Of a stretch of 64,000 nucleotides of DNA, positions 43,141 to 55,150 are shown one piece after another. Numbering within the stretch: the first letter of the stretch is position 1; every line of letters starts with the position of its first letter. A program made the translations under genes and the position numbers. The stretch comes from Lucifuga dentata (lineage: Eukaryota; Chordata; Actinopteri; Ophidiiformes; Bythitidae): positions 1 to 64,000 of the forward strand of contig VXCM01002073.1 in assembly GCA_014773175.1 (NCBI GenBank), written 5' to 3'. The notes beneath the pieces are model-generated. The model was not told where the DNA came from and made no database searches. It was given only the letters and a program-made list of their open reading frames with translations.

Positions 43141-43670
43141 GCGGGTCTAGTTTGGACCCAAATGCAGCACACAGTACAACACTGACAGTTGAAGTTCTTT
43201 AATTGAATCCACAATCCAACACAGAAGTAGGCAGATCAACAGGCAGGACAAAGCGCTCACACAGAGACAGACAGACGGGGAATCCAGACGCAGGGACAGG
43301 AGTCGGAGACAGAAGGCAGAGGTGACGAGCAGGTTAGTCCAAGACAGGCAGGCTCGGCAACAGAATATCAGTCCACAGAGAAACGCTGGAAAGTCTTGCA
43401 TTGGAGATAGCAGAGAACAATCTGGTAATGGGTGAGTCAGAGACTGAGGCTTAAATCCATGCTTAATTGGTGAAGATCAATGACAGCGTTCACACCTGAA
43501 GTGAATCAGGCTGATGAGCTGAGGTGAGGAGCTGAACACCAGGCAGGTAGAAATGGCAGGTGAGAAGCTGAGGACCAGGCAGGCAGAAATGGCAGGTGAG
43601 AAGCTGAGGACCAGGCAGGCAGAAATGGCAGGTGAGTAGGAGACCAGACATGCAGAACTGACAATACTGT
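43141..43670. repeat. AGGCAGG-rich dispersed repeat with 36-bp minisatellite
   Basis: GTTTGGACCCAAATGCAGC, TTCTTTAATTGAATCCAC and many CAGGCAGG/GACAGACAG blocks, as in a common teleost interspersed repeat. It includes three 36-base units at 43531-43638. Confidence 0.65.
43531..43638. repeat. minisatellite, 36 bp x 3
   Basis: Units 43531-43566, 43567-43602 and 43603-43638, each GCTGARSACCAGGCAGG-like and ending GCAGGTGAGAA. Units 2 and 3 are almost identical. 36 is divisible by three, which gives the repeated SPAISACLVLSF frame on the minus strand; this is not a protein. Confidence 0.95.
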
Positions 43671-45279
43671 ATGTTGGCTGATAGATTAAAAAAAAAAAAA
43701 AATAGTCCATAACATAAACATACTTTTTATGTTTTAAAATGTATTTTTATGTATATTTGATTATTAGTCAGTATTGCTGTAGTTCTAGATATTCAAGAAT
43801 TTTTTGAATTAAAAAATTTCTTTTTCAAGAATCAAGACTTTTCAGATTTTTGTATATGTTTTTTTCTGAAATATTAAATAAATTTTCCAGAATTTCCCCC
43901 AGAGATTTAAATTTTTTCTTAAGACTGAAAATTAAGAACTTTAAGAATACTTAGACTTGACAACTTTTTAGATTGAAATGTGGAAGAATTTTCATGAATC
44001 AGCTCAATAAATCATAATAAACATTAAACAGCACAGCCTTACTATTATTATTGATCAAAAACTGATTTGTATGTGCATGTAAACATAGTCAGGTCATTTT
44101 TCTTTCTCCATCGGTGAACCAGACACCGATGTTGGAGCACACATGCTGTTTATCATACACACATTCACTCATACTCATACTTTTCACTTTCATGCATGCA
44201 TGAATTCATATGTGGTTGCACTGTGATCCATCTTAAAACTTTCAGTTCTGGTCACTAAGCAGCTCCACGACAAATGTAATTTCACTTTATCGACCCAGAT
44301 TTTCCAAATGATCATGGATTTCTGTGTGTGTGTGTATGTGTGTGTGTTATGTTACATAAGTGACCAGCTCTCTCAGCCCTGTTGACAGAAATCTGCTGCC
44401 CTGGGGTCAGGTTATAATAAGGTGACACTGTTCCTCTCTGGCTCTTCCTCTTGTGTAATTCCCTCTGATGTCGCCAACGCTTCCCCTCATTGCTGCGATT
44501 CTTTCATCTATCCTAGAGAACCGGGGGCTTCGACCATCAGCCTGAATGTCAATGATGTCAATGTTTGCCTTCAGGTGCAGGAGAGCAGGAGGGCTCTGTG
44601 GTCGAATGATGATGAGGAGGAGAGAGGCGGAGAGCCTTTTCTTATGATGCCGATTCAGCCAGAAAATGGAGGCTGAGGCTCCATTCTCAGAGTGCAGGGC
44701 TTATTTGAATAACTCCCCCGTGCTTTTAAAGTTTAAAGGTACTCGCACAAAACCAGATGATTGCCAAAGGCTTTTTCTCTATCCGCAAAATGTCCGAATA
44801 CTGCCTGTGAAACTGCTCACCGTGGTTTCTTAGTTTATTTTCTTAAGGATTACCTTAAGGCAGCGACACAAAAGGTAGCGACACATGCTAGGGAGAGAGA
44901 GTGCAAGAAATGCAAATGAGTGAAAGAGTTTAGTTTTTATCCTTCTTTTATCAAAAGTATGTTTTTGAGGTTGTACTTTTCATGGATTTTCTTGTTTGCG
45001 GGTCCAATAACACAGCAACAGGCTCAAAAATGAGGATAGAGCTGAATTAACACCTCTGACACAGTGTCACTAACAACTACAAATTATTAGTTTCATAAAG
45101 TTAGTAAAAGGACTGTTTCTGTTTTTATGCTCACATAACATGATTTGCATAACAAAAGCTCAATAAGCTCGGGTGTCACCGACTACCTGGTATAGCTAGA
45201 CAGCCATAAATTGTCAAGCTAGCTAACTGGTGACATGCCACAGCTAGCTTGCCAGTTAGCTAACTACGAGAAAGGTGGT
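43671..45279. other. non-coding stretch
   Basis: No gene. (GT)n lies at 44324-44347. GAATTTTTTGAATT-like patches at 43790-43990 resemble the 36413 tract. GCTAGCTAAC motifs cluster at 45215-45260. The 84-codon frame at 44422 has no recognised domain. Confidence 0.4.
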
Positions 45280-45430
45280 CATTCCTATGTTCCCAGATCC
45301 TATGTTCCCCAGCTCCACGTAGCACAATAGAACACATAATGGTTAGGATTATTCTGTTAACACACCCTTAATGTGTGTTACAGAAATACTGAACTGAGGA
45401 ACACAGGACCCTGGTAACATAGATATGCTC
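45280..45430. repeat. CCTATGTTCCC-type dispersed repeat
   Basis: CCTATGTTCCCAGATCCTAT and TTCCCCAGCTCC at the left face GAGGAACACAGGACCC and TGGTAACATAG at the right, an inverted arrangement typical of a short dispersed element. Confidence 0.6.
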
Positions 45431-45610
45431 CCCTGAGAAAGCTAGCTAGCTTGGTCGCTAACCTCATGTATTTGTATTATCCACTTCTGTCTCCTGACTG
45501 ACTGCAAACCGTGCTGCATCTTTTTTTTGTGGAGCAGTTTGTATTCTGGCAGAGCAGGATTGTAGAAAGTTGGATGGTTTGACAGCGAATATGACAAGTC
45601 AACAGTATTA

Positions 45611-45855
45611 AGGCAGCTTGTGATTAGGAAGCTAGGCGAATTCCCGTGTCAAAGTTCACCAAAGTTGAACTCTACGCGAAAGCATCGTGCAAACTTAACA
45701 GATTTTTAAAATTTTGTCACCGTGCAAATTCATTTTGCCATTGCACAAATTTAGTTCGCCCCATGAGCAAATCCACTATTCATGCAAAATACACTGAAAT
45801 GAATTGATTTTGCTCCCAAATTTCGCCATAAAAAGTGCTAGTGTGACCGCTGCCT
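45611..45855. mobile_element. short inverted-repeat element (AGGCAGC ends)
   Basis: Left AGGCAGCTTGTGATTAGG and right CTAGTGTGACCGCTGCCT are inverted relatives. GCGAAAGCATCG and TTTCGCCATAAAAAGTGCTA lie within. It abuts a K fragment. The flanks TTA and AAA do not give a clear target duplication. Confidence 0.5.
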
Positions 45856-45857
45856 AA

Positions 45858-45942
45858 AGCGTGGCGCTCAAATGTGAAGCAGCTCATCAATACACCAATT
45901 TTCATTTGCTTTCAGCTGAGACACCCCTTACAACAAAGCATC
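45858..45942 (-). repeat. family K fragment, minus strand
   Basis: GTGAAGCAGCTCATCAATAC and GACACCCCTTACAACAAAGC are the complement of K landmarks at 11710-11770. Confidence 0.65.
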
Positions 45943-46704
45943 AGTTATGGGATGTGGATCCAAATTAATTTAAATGGACACCTAATTAAAAACTAAAACA
46001 TCTTTGTGAAATTGGTAACACAAAAGACTGACAGCAAAGATGTAAGAAAAATGATTACAGGAAGATGGGAGGGACACCAGCAGTGGAGATGGTCTTTTTC
46101 TCCTGTGTTTACAGAAAAACTGCCAGGCACCTTGTGGCGTTGAGACCCTGTGAAGCTCCTGCTTTAGGAACACGGTGGCAGGAAAAAAAAAAAGTCAGAA
46201 ATTGCCTCCATGCAGTGACAATTCCTGTGCGATCACACCTGCTTCCACTTTCACAGCCAATCCAAAAAAAAAAAAAAAAAAAAGCCGCAGTTACATCACA
46301 AAGTACCTGTCTCCTGAAACAAATGACCTTCTTTATAATGCAGCCCTGAATGTCATGTCACACTAAGCAACACTAAAACATAAAGTACATTTTAGTTTGA
46401 GTTCAAAGTTCATTTAACAACTACTATAACACTATTTTGCCAAAACTTTTGCATGTTTTCATGAGTGTAATTGTAATTTTCTCTAATCTGGAGCTGCTTA
46501 CACTCTCTGCAACAGCTGGTTTCTACACTGTGTCAAAATATAAATCATTACACCTGATAAAGTAAAAACTGTAAGTTCACTCTGGGTTAAAGTCCTACTG
46601 GACTGGGATTTAAACCCATTAACAGTTTCTGTCTTTCACAGGTGAAGATCATCATCCAATTAACCAAACTCCCAAATTTTAACTACACAGAAAATAAAGA
46701 TTCA
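45943..46704. other. non-coding stretch
   Basis: No gene. An A-run lies at 46263-46283. The frames at 45982-46366 lack domains. Confidence 0.45.
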
Positions 46705-47410
46705 GGCCCTGTTCACACTAATATGGATATTTTACAAAACACAGTCGTCTGCGTTTTGGCCTCTCATCCACACACAAATGCGTTTTAGGCCACTAAAATG
46801 GAGATTTCTTTAAAATGGCTTCTAAAGTGCGTATTTCTAAAAACTTGTATCAGAGTGGACGTCTAAAATGGAGTTTTTGGAAAACAACGTCAGAACTAAA
46901 CTCACACATGCAAACTGTTGCTTTGTGCAATGAGCATGCACCAGAAACAGTAACATCAACAACAATGGTGGCGACCGTGTACTGGTTTCTTTACGTTTGG
47001 TTAGCAATAGTAAGTTTACAAGTTAACTTGGCGTTGTTGCACCACTTTACCTGCATTTTAATTTCGGTTTCGCCATAGCACAATAAATAAATTAAAATGA
47101 ACAACAAATTTGATACAACTACCTCCGACAGTTTTTGTTTTTCAGTCATACCACCAACGGAAACATGTTAAGTACACATGCTCAGGATGTTCTTCTCTGT
47201 TATTTGACTTCTCTCTTATTTGTCACTGATTCAGACCTTATCGCCACCTGCTGGCCTGGCATGCGTTTGTAGCCGTTTGAGCGTTATCGTGTGGACAGAT
47301 ATTTTGTAAAACGATGCTTGTGTTGCTTGTGTGAACATAATTTTTTTTTTTTTAAGTGGTGGGGGAAAATATCCATTTAAAAAAATATCCATATTAGTGT
47401 GGACTAGGCC
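46705..47410. mobile_element. inverted-repeat element with GGCC ends and TCA flanks
   Basis: Left GGCCCTGTTCACACTAATAT and right ATATTAGTGTGGACTAGGCC are inverted repeats continuing into GGATATTTT / AAAATATCC. TCA directly flanks both ends (46702-46704, 47411-47413), a possible 3-bp target duplication. An 87-codon plus-strand frame inside has no clear domain. PIF/Harbinger-like is possible but not established. Confidence 0.8.
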
Positions 47411-48139
47411 TCAAATGAGCTTCTTTAAGCAATACACCACAAAATCTTAATTTTATCAACTCATTTTTTGAATAATTGAGTCATAAAAGTCCTTCAAACG
47501 TGAAACAATCAGCCAGTGCACTGAAATTATTTTAACCTGTTTCCAGTACAAAACAACCAGCAAATCAACATGTAAGCTTCAACTGTCGTGAGAACAGGAA
47601 AATCCCTCAAATAGGATATCTCCATCTATGTTTTTTTTATTACATTACTTCAAAATTGTAACTATTTCTATCTAAGTTCTCCAAAAGTTGATGTAACAGT
47701 GTCTTTTGAACAACTTTGTGGATTTGCATGCATTAACACATCCCAAGTGTGTATATGACAACTTTCAATTCAAGTGTTAACCTTTTTTATATTTAAAATA
47801 AAGGTGTGGTAACATGTAAAGCATGCCAGCGCCATCAACAAAAAGGTGTCAATATATTCTGCTATATTTGCCACATCAGAAGCAGCACACTGCATATGCA
47901 AACATAGCTGGAAGGCATTATTAATAAACAATGGAAGCGTTTAAAAAGCTTACTATTAAGTATAGAATGTATATAAAGACAGAGCTCTCAATTTACCAGC
48001 CACTTTGCATTCCAACCTTTACCAACAATCATGACCTTTATGTTGTTGAAAGAATGAGATCACAGTTACAAGCATCCACACTGAGATTCTTCCATGAAGT
48101 GTCTGGACTCAGCATTAGGAGCAGGGTGAGGAGCTCAGA
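47411..48139. other. non-coding stretch
   Basis: No gene or recognised repeat. Confidence 0.45.
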
Positions 48140-48500
48140 CATCAGGGCCCAGTTGTTCAAAAGTAATCTGATCGGATTTCGGCTTATCCGATTGGATCAA
48201 ATCTTGAAAACGGGTTGTTCAAAAGAAAAAAAAAAAAAAANAAAAAAAAAAAAAAGATTCTGAATTCGGATCAGATCACGTAATTCAGTCTTGCTTTTGA
48301 TCTGGATCAAACCTTCAGGATGCATTGTTCAAAACTTTTTGAGTAGGATTGGGATACCTTTGATCCAAAAAATCAGGATTACCCTGATCCCAGCAGAAGG
48401 GTGGATTCAGAGTGGATTTCAGGANTTGATCCAAAAAATCAGGATTACCCTGATCCCAGCAGAAGGGTGGATTCAGAGTGGATTTCAGGAACAAAATGTT
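48140..48500. repeat. GTTGTTCAAAAG-type dispersed repeat with assembly gaps
   Basis: GGGCCCAGTTGTTCAAAAG, GATCGGATTTCGG, CATTGTTCAAAAC and GATCCAAAAAATCAGGAT are motifs of a common teleost MITE-like repeat. N at 48241 (poly-A) and 48425; the latter has 65 bases repeated on either side. Confidence 0.65.
48360..48490. other. direct duplication around N 48425 (likely assembly overlap)
   Basis: 65 identical bases on each side of the N. Confidence 0.94.
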
Positions 48501-48837
48501 GTAAAACTTTAAAATTGGTCAAATAATACATTTTTATCAGGTAGTACATTTATATTTTGCACTTGATTTGTTTAACTGTAACAGTGATAAAGTAGATAAA
48601 GTAGACATTAGGCTATCTATAAAGCCTTTCCAAAGTCAATTTGTTAATTAACGTAATATTAAAAACAAAAGAATGTTGCTGGGATGACTCCCTGGGGAGG
48701 TATTCCATGAACATCCAACTGGGGCAGACTCAGAATTCGTTGAGGAATTACATATCCCATCTGTCCTGGAAACCTTTGGGATTCCCCAGGAAAAGCTGGA
48801 GAATGTGGCTAGAAGTAGGACGTCTGGGCTACTTTGC
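48501..48837. other. non-coding stretch
   Basis: No gene or recognised repeat. Confidence 0.45.
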
Positions 48838-50004
48838 TTAAAGTAGTAAATACTGGTGATCGTGCCTGTTTGATAACATACACGTTACGCTACTACCAAT
48901 TTCCAAAACATAAAACCGTATTTTAGTTTTCCTGTTAGTTTTTCAAATCCCCTAATCTTTCAAAATCCAAATGTTCAGGTAATACACCCACCTTGACATT
49001 CAGTGTTTTACCTGCTAACACTTATGCATGATTGTAGAAGACACGGTCATTTTAATTTCTCGGTAAGGCCAGTTTCACATGATAAGCGTTGAGCACTGAG
49101 CGTTGCACTGACCTGGGCCTTTGATTATTGTGTACTGGGAGCTAAGCGTTGACTCCTAATGTCGCGTCACGCCACCTTGAGCACTGTGCGGCACTCAGAT
49201 TCTCCGTTTTGACGCAGCGCTCAAAGTTCAACCAAATTCAACTTTGACCTCCGAAATTGACCTTTCCAACGTGCAACCAATCAGAGAACACCTAAGCATA
49301 CCTAAGCAGAAGCTCCACAGCGATGGAGAAGCTCTTAACTCATAACCTGTGTAGAGCAGTTTAGAATGGTGACTCAACATTTGCCGCTTTTTCGCTTTTC
49401 TTCTCCGAATGAGAAGAAAAGCCAGAGCCTTCTTTGTTGCGATGTCCATGTCGTGACCTGATTTGACCCAGAAACCCGATATGGACCATGAATGTGCAAA
49501 GATCACCCATGGTAACCATCAACATGTCATTAGCAGCAAGTGCTTCCTATCAGTGCTTGGTTAAGCGGCGCTGCTCAGACTCCGCTCATGAACAAGAAGA
49601 GCGCTGGATGCCAAGCTCAGCAGCAACACTCAATGCTTTTTGTGCGAAACTAGCCTAAAAGTGGACTTCTCCTGGGACTATTTTCCCTGGCGGAAACATA
49701 CATCTTCTTTCATGAAGCTCCATGTTGGATCGGTTAAATAAAGCTACTTCAGCAATAAACCTAATCGACAATTTGTTTGCTGTGATGGATTTTGTATCTC
49801 AAGCATGTTTCAAGCCTCTTTACTTTAATAGCGTACTAGAATGACCTGAAACCAATGGCAGTCTGGAAGGCAGGAAAAAGAATTCTAATATTCACAGCTA
49901 AAGTAGTAATTTTATTTTTTGGAAATGGTTGTCAGTAATGTAACGTGTATACAGATTGTATATATTGGGCTCAAATAGGCATGATCGCCAGTATGGTCCT
50001 ATAA
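48838..50004 (-). mobile_element. TTAA-type inverted-repeat element, copy H, carrying a nested insertion
   Basis: Left end TTAAAGTAGTAAATACTGG is diverged. The right end GTATGGTCCTATAA has lost one base of TTAA. It belongs to the C/G subfamily (CTCCATGTTGGATCGG). Total length is 1167 bp; removing the 589-bp insert and one TAA leaves 575 bp, the normal family length. Confidence 0.9.
49067..49655. mobile_element. nested inverted-repeat element with TAA target duplication (PIF/Harbinger-like)
   Basis: It opens GGCCAGTTTCACATGATAAG and closes TTTTTGTGCGAAACTAGCC, inverted repeats with a few differences that continue into GCGTTGAGCACTGAGCG / CATTGAGTGTTGC. TAA stands at both borders (49064-49066 and 49656-49658). 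A 3-bp TWA duplication is the mark of PIF/Harbinger elements. A minus-strand frame (49228-49506) contains the basic ALAFLLIRRRKAKKR string. It vaguely recalls Harbinger transposase N termini, but no catalytic domain is present. Confidence 0.85.
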
Positions 50005-52639
50005 CTACCTGGTGTAGGCACGACATCGTTTTACTCACATGTATGGATTGAATTCTACCAAAACATCAGATGGTTCAGATTTGTCTCAAGTGTGTTGAAC
50101 AGCTAAAATATCCAATTGAGATACAAATCGAATTTGTGTCAGGAGGAGAGATGCACATTCACAACGGCAACATTTGGTGTCTTTGTGGTAAATATGTACC
50201 CCACCCCTTCACCCCCACNCCCCCCATCCCTAATTGCACCATCTGGCAATTGACATGCAGAATGTGAATGTTATCAGGTATGGCAGATTGACCTTTCCAG
50301 GCTACAGATGAAACATTATTCACGTATATATCATGGCACAGCATCATTATCATTGCCATGACAACCGCACACTCAAACAACAAAGGAGCTCCTTTCCCCT
50401 TTGAGGGTTCTTCAGCCATTTCCAGTGAAAACTAAAGAGATTATATGATACACAATCATGGAATATAGAGGGTTAAAAAAATCATTGAGTGCTCAGAACA
50501 ACTCTATGTGCAACACAAAAATACTTAAAATAAAATAAAAGTGAATTTCTTTTCTCCTTCAGAACCGTTTTGTCCAGATTAATTTGTCAACAATAGATGT
50601 AGAGCTGAACCCTTGATGCTGACAGGCAAGTGGAATTCTTTACTGAGTGAAGTCCAAGTGGATCATAACTCCATTAAATCCAAGTTGAAAAGCTATAGAA
50701 CGTTCAGGCAGGCAGTCATGGGCCATCAGGTGTCTTTCCAAAGGATTTTATCCCATTTTATGGTATTTTATTGTAATTAGCATTTTCAGTTTTGTCTCTA
50801 TTGTATTCAATTGCATATCTTCTAATTGTATGCATCCTGTATAAACTTTTTTTTTTTTTTTTTAANTTTTTTTTTTTTTTTTTTAATTCTAGATGATAGA
50901 CGACATTATTTCTGGTGTATTCCAGAGTCTCAAAGACAATCGGAAATTCCCATCAATCAAATTCCTGTAGCGTCATCCTGAGAGCAGCTCAACCTTTCAC
51001 TCCTCTTTAGACCACCTTGAAGATTCCACAATTTCCTCCCCTCCCCCCCAAAAAAACATGATTTTGCCAGGTCAGAGCTAATGCTAAAGCTAGGATGCTG
51101 GTGACCATCATTCTACATTTCCTCAGCTTTTTAAAATAAAATCCCTCTGCAATTTAACAAAAAATGAGGAGCAGGAATGATACAAGTTCTTGAAGAAAAT
51201 GTGGCATATGGATTTTGGGCTGAATTTCATAACACATGCTCAGGCAAAAAAAGGCTGGGCTTGCCTTTTTTTGCCCTTCTCTCTCCAGTCAGAGTCGTAA
51301 CACACCTCCTGATGCTGCGCTCACATATTGGTGCTCAAAAACTGCAGCCATCATTGTTTTCTCAGCCTGCAGCAACAGTTGACAGCCGCTACTCTTACTT
51401 TGAAAAGAGCCTAACTTCCAGTTCTGACAGGGCTGAGAATTTCATTTAGTCTAGCACTTTGGTTAGGACAGAACTGTGTAAGGCCAGGTAAGGGCTTAAA
51501 ATTGAGGCCCGTGCAGGGCTCTAATGTCTGATTCCGATGAGTTAACAGCTTGATCAGACAGAACGTTGCTCCATTGTTTCCTGTTCTCTATGGATGGTCT
51601 CTAGTTAATGTAATTAACAGTTATTAAAACCCTGTACAGCGGAGTGATACGTAATTAAAAGTCCAAGTGCTGTATCAGCACTCCTGGAATGCCTCTTGTC
51701 CAATCAAAATTCTTGGTTGGAACTAACTGTTGTATAATAGAAAATATATTTTATCTTCCATTTGCCTGTAATGTCATGCAATTATCAACATATTTAAATG
51801 CTAACAAGAACATTATTCACATCCTGCAGTGGCATTTTAGCTAATTAGCTGGTTTATTTACAGCGATATGTGTACGGTTGATCCATGACCACCTGAACAC
51901 AAATATGTCCTAAATGATGATTGCACAAACGCTCCATTAAGCTACTGAATGGTGCACAATGGATTGTAGGAAAATGAGCCAAACAATACAGCGATCGTGT
52001 CTACAAATTTACTCATAGCAAGCTGCATTTCTCCATCCATGATGGCGTATTCTGTCCACTGGCTTTCCTCACAACACCTATTTTGTCTTGTCAAACACAG
52101 GTGGAACTAATAACATTAATAACGGCTGCATTCCACACCTAAATGGAATGGAGCCTTCATTCAGGTTATTAGTCACACACGTTTTTCCTGCTGTGACAGC
52201 AGTTTTTGTAGATGCACTTGATAAATTGGTAAAGATTGTATTTTCAGAGGATAATATATAGCTTTTCATCACATAATCCACATTTTTACTCTGAAAATGA
52301 AGCAAATAAAGAGTCGAATGTGTATTCTTTTACAGTCTGTCTAATCGACACGTGGAAACCTTTCCCATCTGCAAATCCAAATTCTATCCGTCTATTTGTA
52401 ACAAGACTCTACGGGCTAATAAAACAGCTTCATAAAATAAAAATGAAATGAGCAGACATTTCCTTTGACTCATAATTATTTTTCCTGTCTATGGCTCTTG
52501 AAGACAGAAAAAAAAAAATCATGTTCTCAAGAACCCCAAAGAACTATATTTATTTTCTAAAAGGCTCTTCAGATACAAAAAGCGCAACACAAAGAATCCT
52601 CTTGAAACCTTATTTTTCAGTGCATGGCAGCATCTGCAG
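50005..52639. other. non-coding stretch
   Basis: No gene recognised. C-rich patch with N at 50219; T-run with N and flanking copy at 50847-50882. The 51177-51449 frame (90 codons) has no domain. The region is mostly repeat-poor. Confidence 0.4.
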
Positions 52640-52900
52640 CATGTCATTTTCAGAGTGACTCGCTCATAGATTACCCCATAATGGCCTGTACCCGTGTATA
52701 ATTAGATTGACATTTCTTGCTGATAGCCCAAACCTCCATAAGTGTTTGCAGCTAATTGTAATATTCAGGATGAGATAATTTAAATGATGGTGCTGCTGGG
52801 CTACATACAATGTCATATTTATCTGCATTGAGAGGATTATGCATCGACGTCTGTTCGGTGTGTTATTGACTGCTTCTTTTCTGACTTCGCATGCTTATTT
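52640..52900. other. candidate conserved non-coding block
   Basis: Repeat-free, with TGTATAATTAGATTGAC, GCAGCTAATTGTAATATTC, ATTTATCTGCATTGAG and GATTATGCATCGAC. These are rich in homeodomain-like TAAT cores of the kind seen in developmental enhancers. No conservation data are available here. Confidence 0.3.
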
Positions 52901-53134
52901 CACACCAAAGATCAAATCAGCAGACTGTAGCCCGTTACTTAAATATGAGAAGGATAGTTAGCATAGGTTTTATCAGTAGAATTTAATCAACCATCAAAAG
53001 TAAACTGACCTCATTGTGAAGGATTGCTCCTTTCGTAGAGTTATATTATTTAATACTGTATATAACAATATAATGGATAATAATAAAAATCGGTATTGTA
53101 TTTGCAAAGTATTTCATTGGACAGGATCAGCTAG
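52901..53134. other. non-coding stretch
   Basis: Nothing recognised. Confidence 0.4.
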
Positions 53135-53259
53135 ATAAAGAAAGTAAGAAATAAGGAATGACAGAATGAAACAATGAAGGGAAAAGGAAGAAGGCTAAAA
53201 AGGAAACAAGGAAATTAGTAGGGAAAGAAGATAAAAAGAGAAGGAAAGAAGCAAGAAAT
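53135..53259. repeat. polypurine tract
   Basis: About 125 bases strongly biased to A and G on the plus strand (GAAGGGAAAAGGAAGAAGG and similar), with only scattered pyrimidines. Confidence 0.85.
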
Positions 53260-54245
53260 GGCTCTAGAGTCTTGGCTAGGTTACTTAAATTTGCTCACAT
53301 GCTAGTTTACCCACTTTACATCAGTCTAGCAAATTCAAATTTTATCCATTAGGAGGCGATGTGAGGGCTGAGACATTAATCATCCCCGGTCAGATTTTAA
53401 GACCTCTAAACAAATATGGCAACAATTGAGGATATCAGAATTTTCCTGATGTTACAAAGAAATGACGGCAGCATTTGATTTCTTGATTTCCTTCTGGTTC
53501 AAGATAATGAAACAAAAAAGAACAGGGAAAATTCTAAATTAAAAAAAAAGACATTTCTACAAAATGATGGGTATTTGAAATAAAAATATACATTCTAGAA
53601 AAATTCTTCCACAGCTGATGATCATGATCACGTGATCATTGAATTTTTCTTTAAGTTTTTTCACACTCTGTAAATAACAAATACTTGTTGTTTCCAGATT
53701 TGGCAAAAATATATCACAAGCCAAAATCTATCATCCTATCCAGTACAATTTTATTTCTTTACAGCGAAGCATTAAATGAAAGGCAAATTCAGTGAAAGTA
53801 CAACTGCAAAAATGACTTTCGAAGCTTCAGGGTTAATTCTCATCTTAAATTAAATGACACCTAAATGAAGACACACGACTCTGACTGACGTACACTATGG
53901 AGATTACATGACTACTTATGGAGGATTTTTTGCATTATCGTTCTGCAAGATTAGTGGACCGTGAGGAGGATGGGGATGTAAGATGAAGAGCGGAGGAGAC
54001 TGAGAAGAGGGGTGCACTTTTCATTGTCAGTGGGGGAAGTCTTTTATTCATACATGAGCCCAAGTGCTGCTTGCCCGACTGTGGAATAATGGATCATTCC
54101 CACAGTATGTGCATTGAGAGGAGGGTTTGCACATCATCATTTCCACATGGCTGGGCTCAATGAATGAGAGAGGAGAGGGGTGTTGTACAGGTGGAGGGGC
54201 AAGGAGTCATGGTTAGAAAAAGTACAAGAGACGTGGCAGGAAGTT
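53260..54245. other. non-coding stretch
   Basis: No gene. TTCTAGAA occurs at 53593 beside a GATCATGATCACGTGATC palindromic patch (53620-53638). Confidence 0.4.
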
Positions 54246-54350
54246 GAAATACTGTAAATGCTCCAATAGTGGCTGAGGCCTTTATTTACCTCAACTGCAT
54301 AGAGAACCAGGCTTTTATTAGAGGCAGGCCTTTATTTCTATTTCTTTTTT
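54246..54350. repeat. GGCCTTTATTT-type dispersed repeat fragment
   Basis: ACTGTAAATGCTCCAATAG, GAGGCCTTTATTTACC and GGCAGGCCTTTATTTC, related to 31591-31725 in opposite orientation. Confidence 0.6.
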
Positions 54351-55017
54351 AGAGTTATGTATATGTAGCCTCCATTCTTTTCACCAAAGTTTCCGTCTGT
54401 AAAGTAGTCCTTCAGTTTACCTTTAAAACCCTTTGGAGATGATAAACATGGCGCTGCACTGACAACACACGTTATTTTTCTGTTGCTAAGTCAGTGTTTC
54501 CTGCACATAGAGACAAGCGGTAAATGACTGTTTATAGTATGGACTTATAGCATTACATTGTTTTTTTGTTTATTGTTGATAGACTCAGCAGAGCCGCCGC
54601 AAGGTGTTGAGTCACATGCCAGTTTGGGAAGCATGGCGTGATGCGAGCCTCTTAGGTGGCTTGCAGCATGTCTCACTGCTGGAAGTACCCAGAAAGAGAT
54701 TTGTATAACTGCATAAGATAGCACTGCCACAAGGGGGCAGCATTTCACAGTGTCAAACATGCATTTAATGGTTAATTTTCATCCACTTTTCCTAATTGGT
54801 GGCAATAGCAGAGTGCGCACTTGCTGCTTGCAGGGAGGGGCTCCATGTTTCTGGCTTTATTTTATGCTGAGCCTAGTCATGCCTTCTGGCTGGAAGGACA
54901 ACAGCCACAGAGTTTTTAAAAGTCGTATGGTACTGTAAACATAGCTACTGCCATCTGGTAGCATGTGTACATTACTACAAAAAGTACTAATATTTATCCC
55001 AGGCCAGTAGCAGACAT
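54351..55017. other. non-coding stretch
   Basis: No gene. Short frames without domains. Confidence 0.4.
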
Positions 55018-55150
55018 AGGGCACTTTTCCACTGTAGAGCCAAACGGTTATCAGGGCCGCTTCGCGCCGTTCTACGCTGCTTCAGACTCATGGGAACAGT
55101 TACCGTTTCTGTTTCCATCTGTGGGGTTGCTAAAACCAGACAGGAAGTGA
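55018..55150. repeat. GGGCACTTTTCCACTG-type dispersed repeat fragment
   Basis: GGGCACTTTTCCACTGTAG then GCTTCGCGCCGTTCTACGC. This start is characteristic of a common teleost DNA element. Only one end is recognisable. Confidence 0.5.

Noticed and set aside
43477..43710. Repeat protein with SPAISACLVLSF units
   Set aside because: The 36-bp minisatellite is a multiple of three and therefore gives repeated residues in every frame. No start context or domain.
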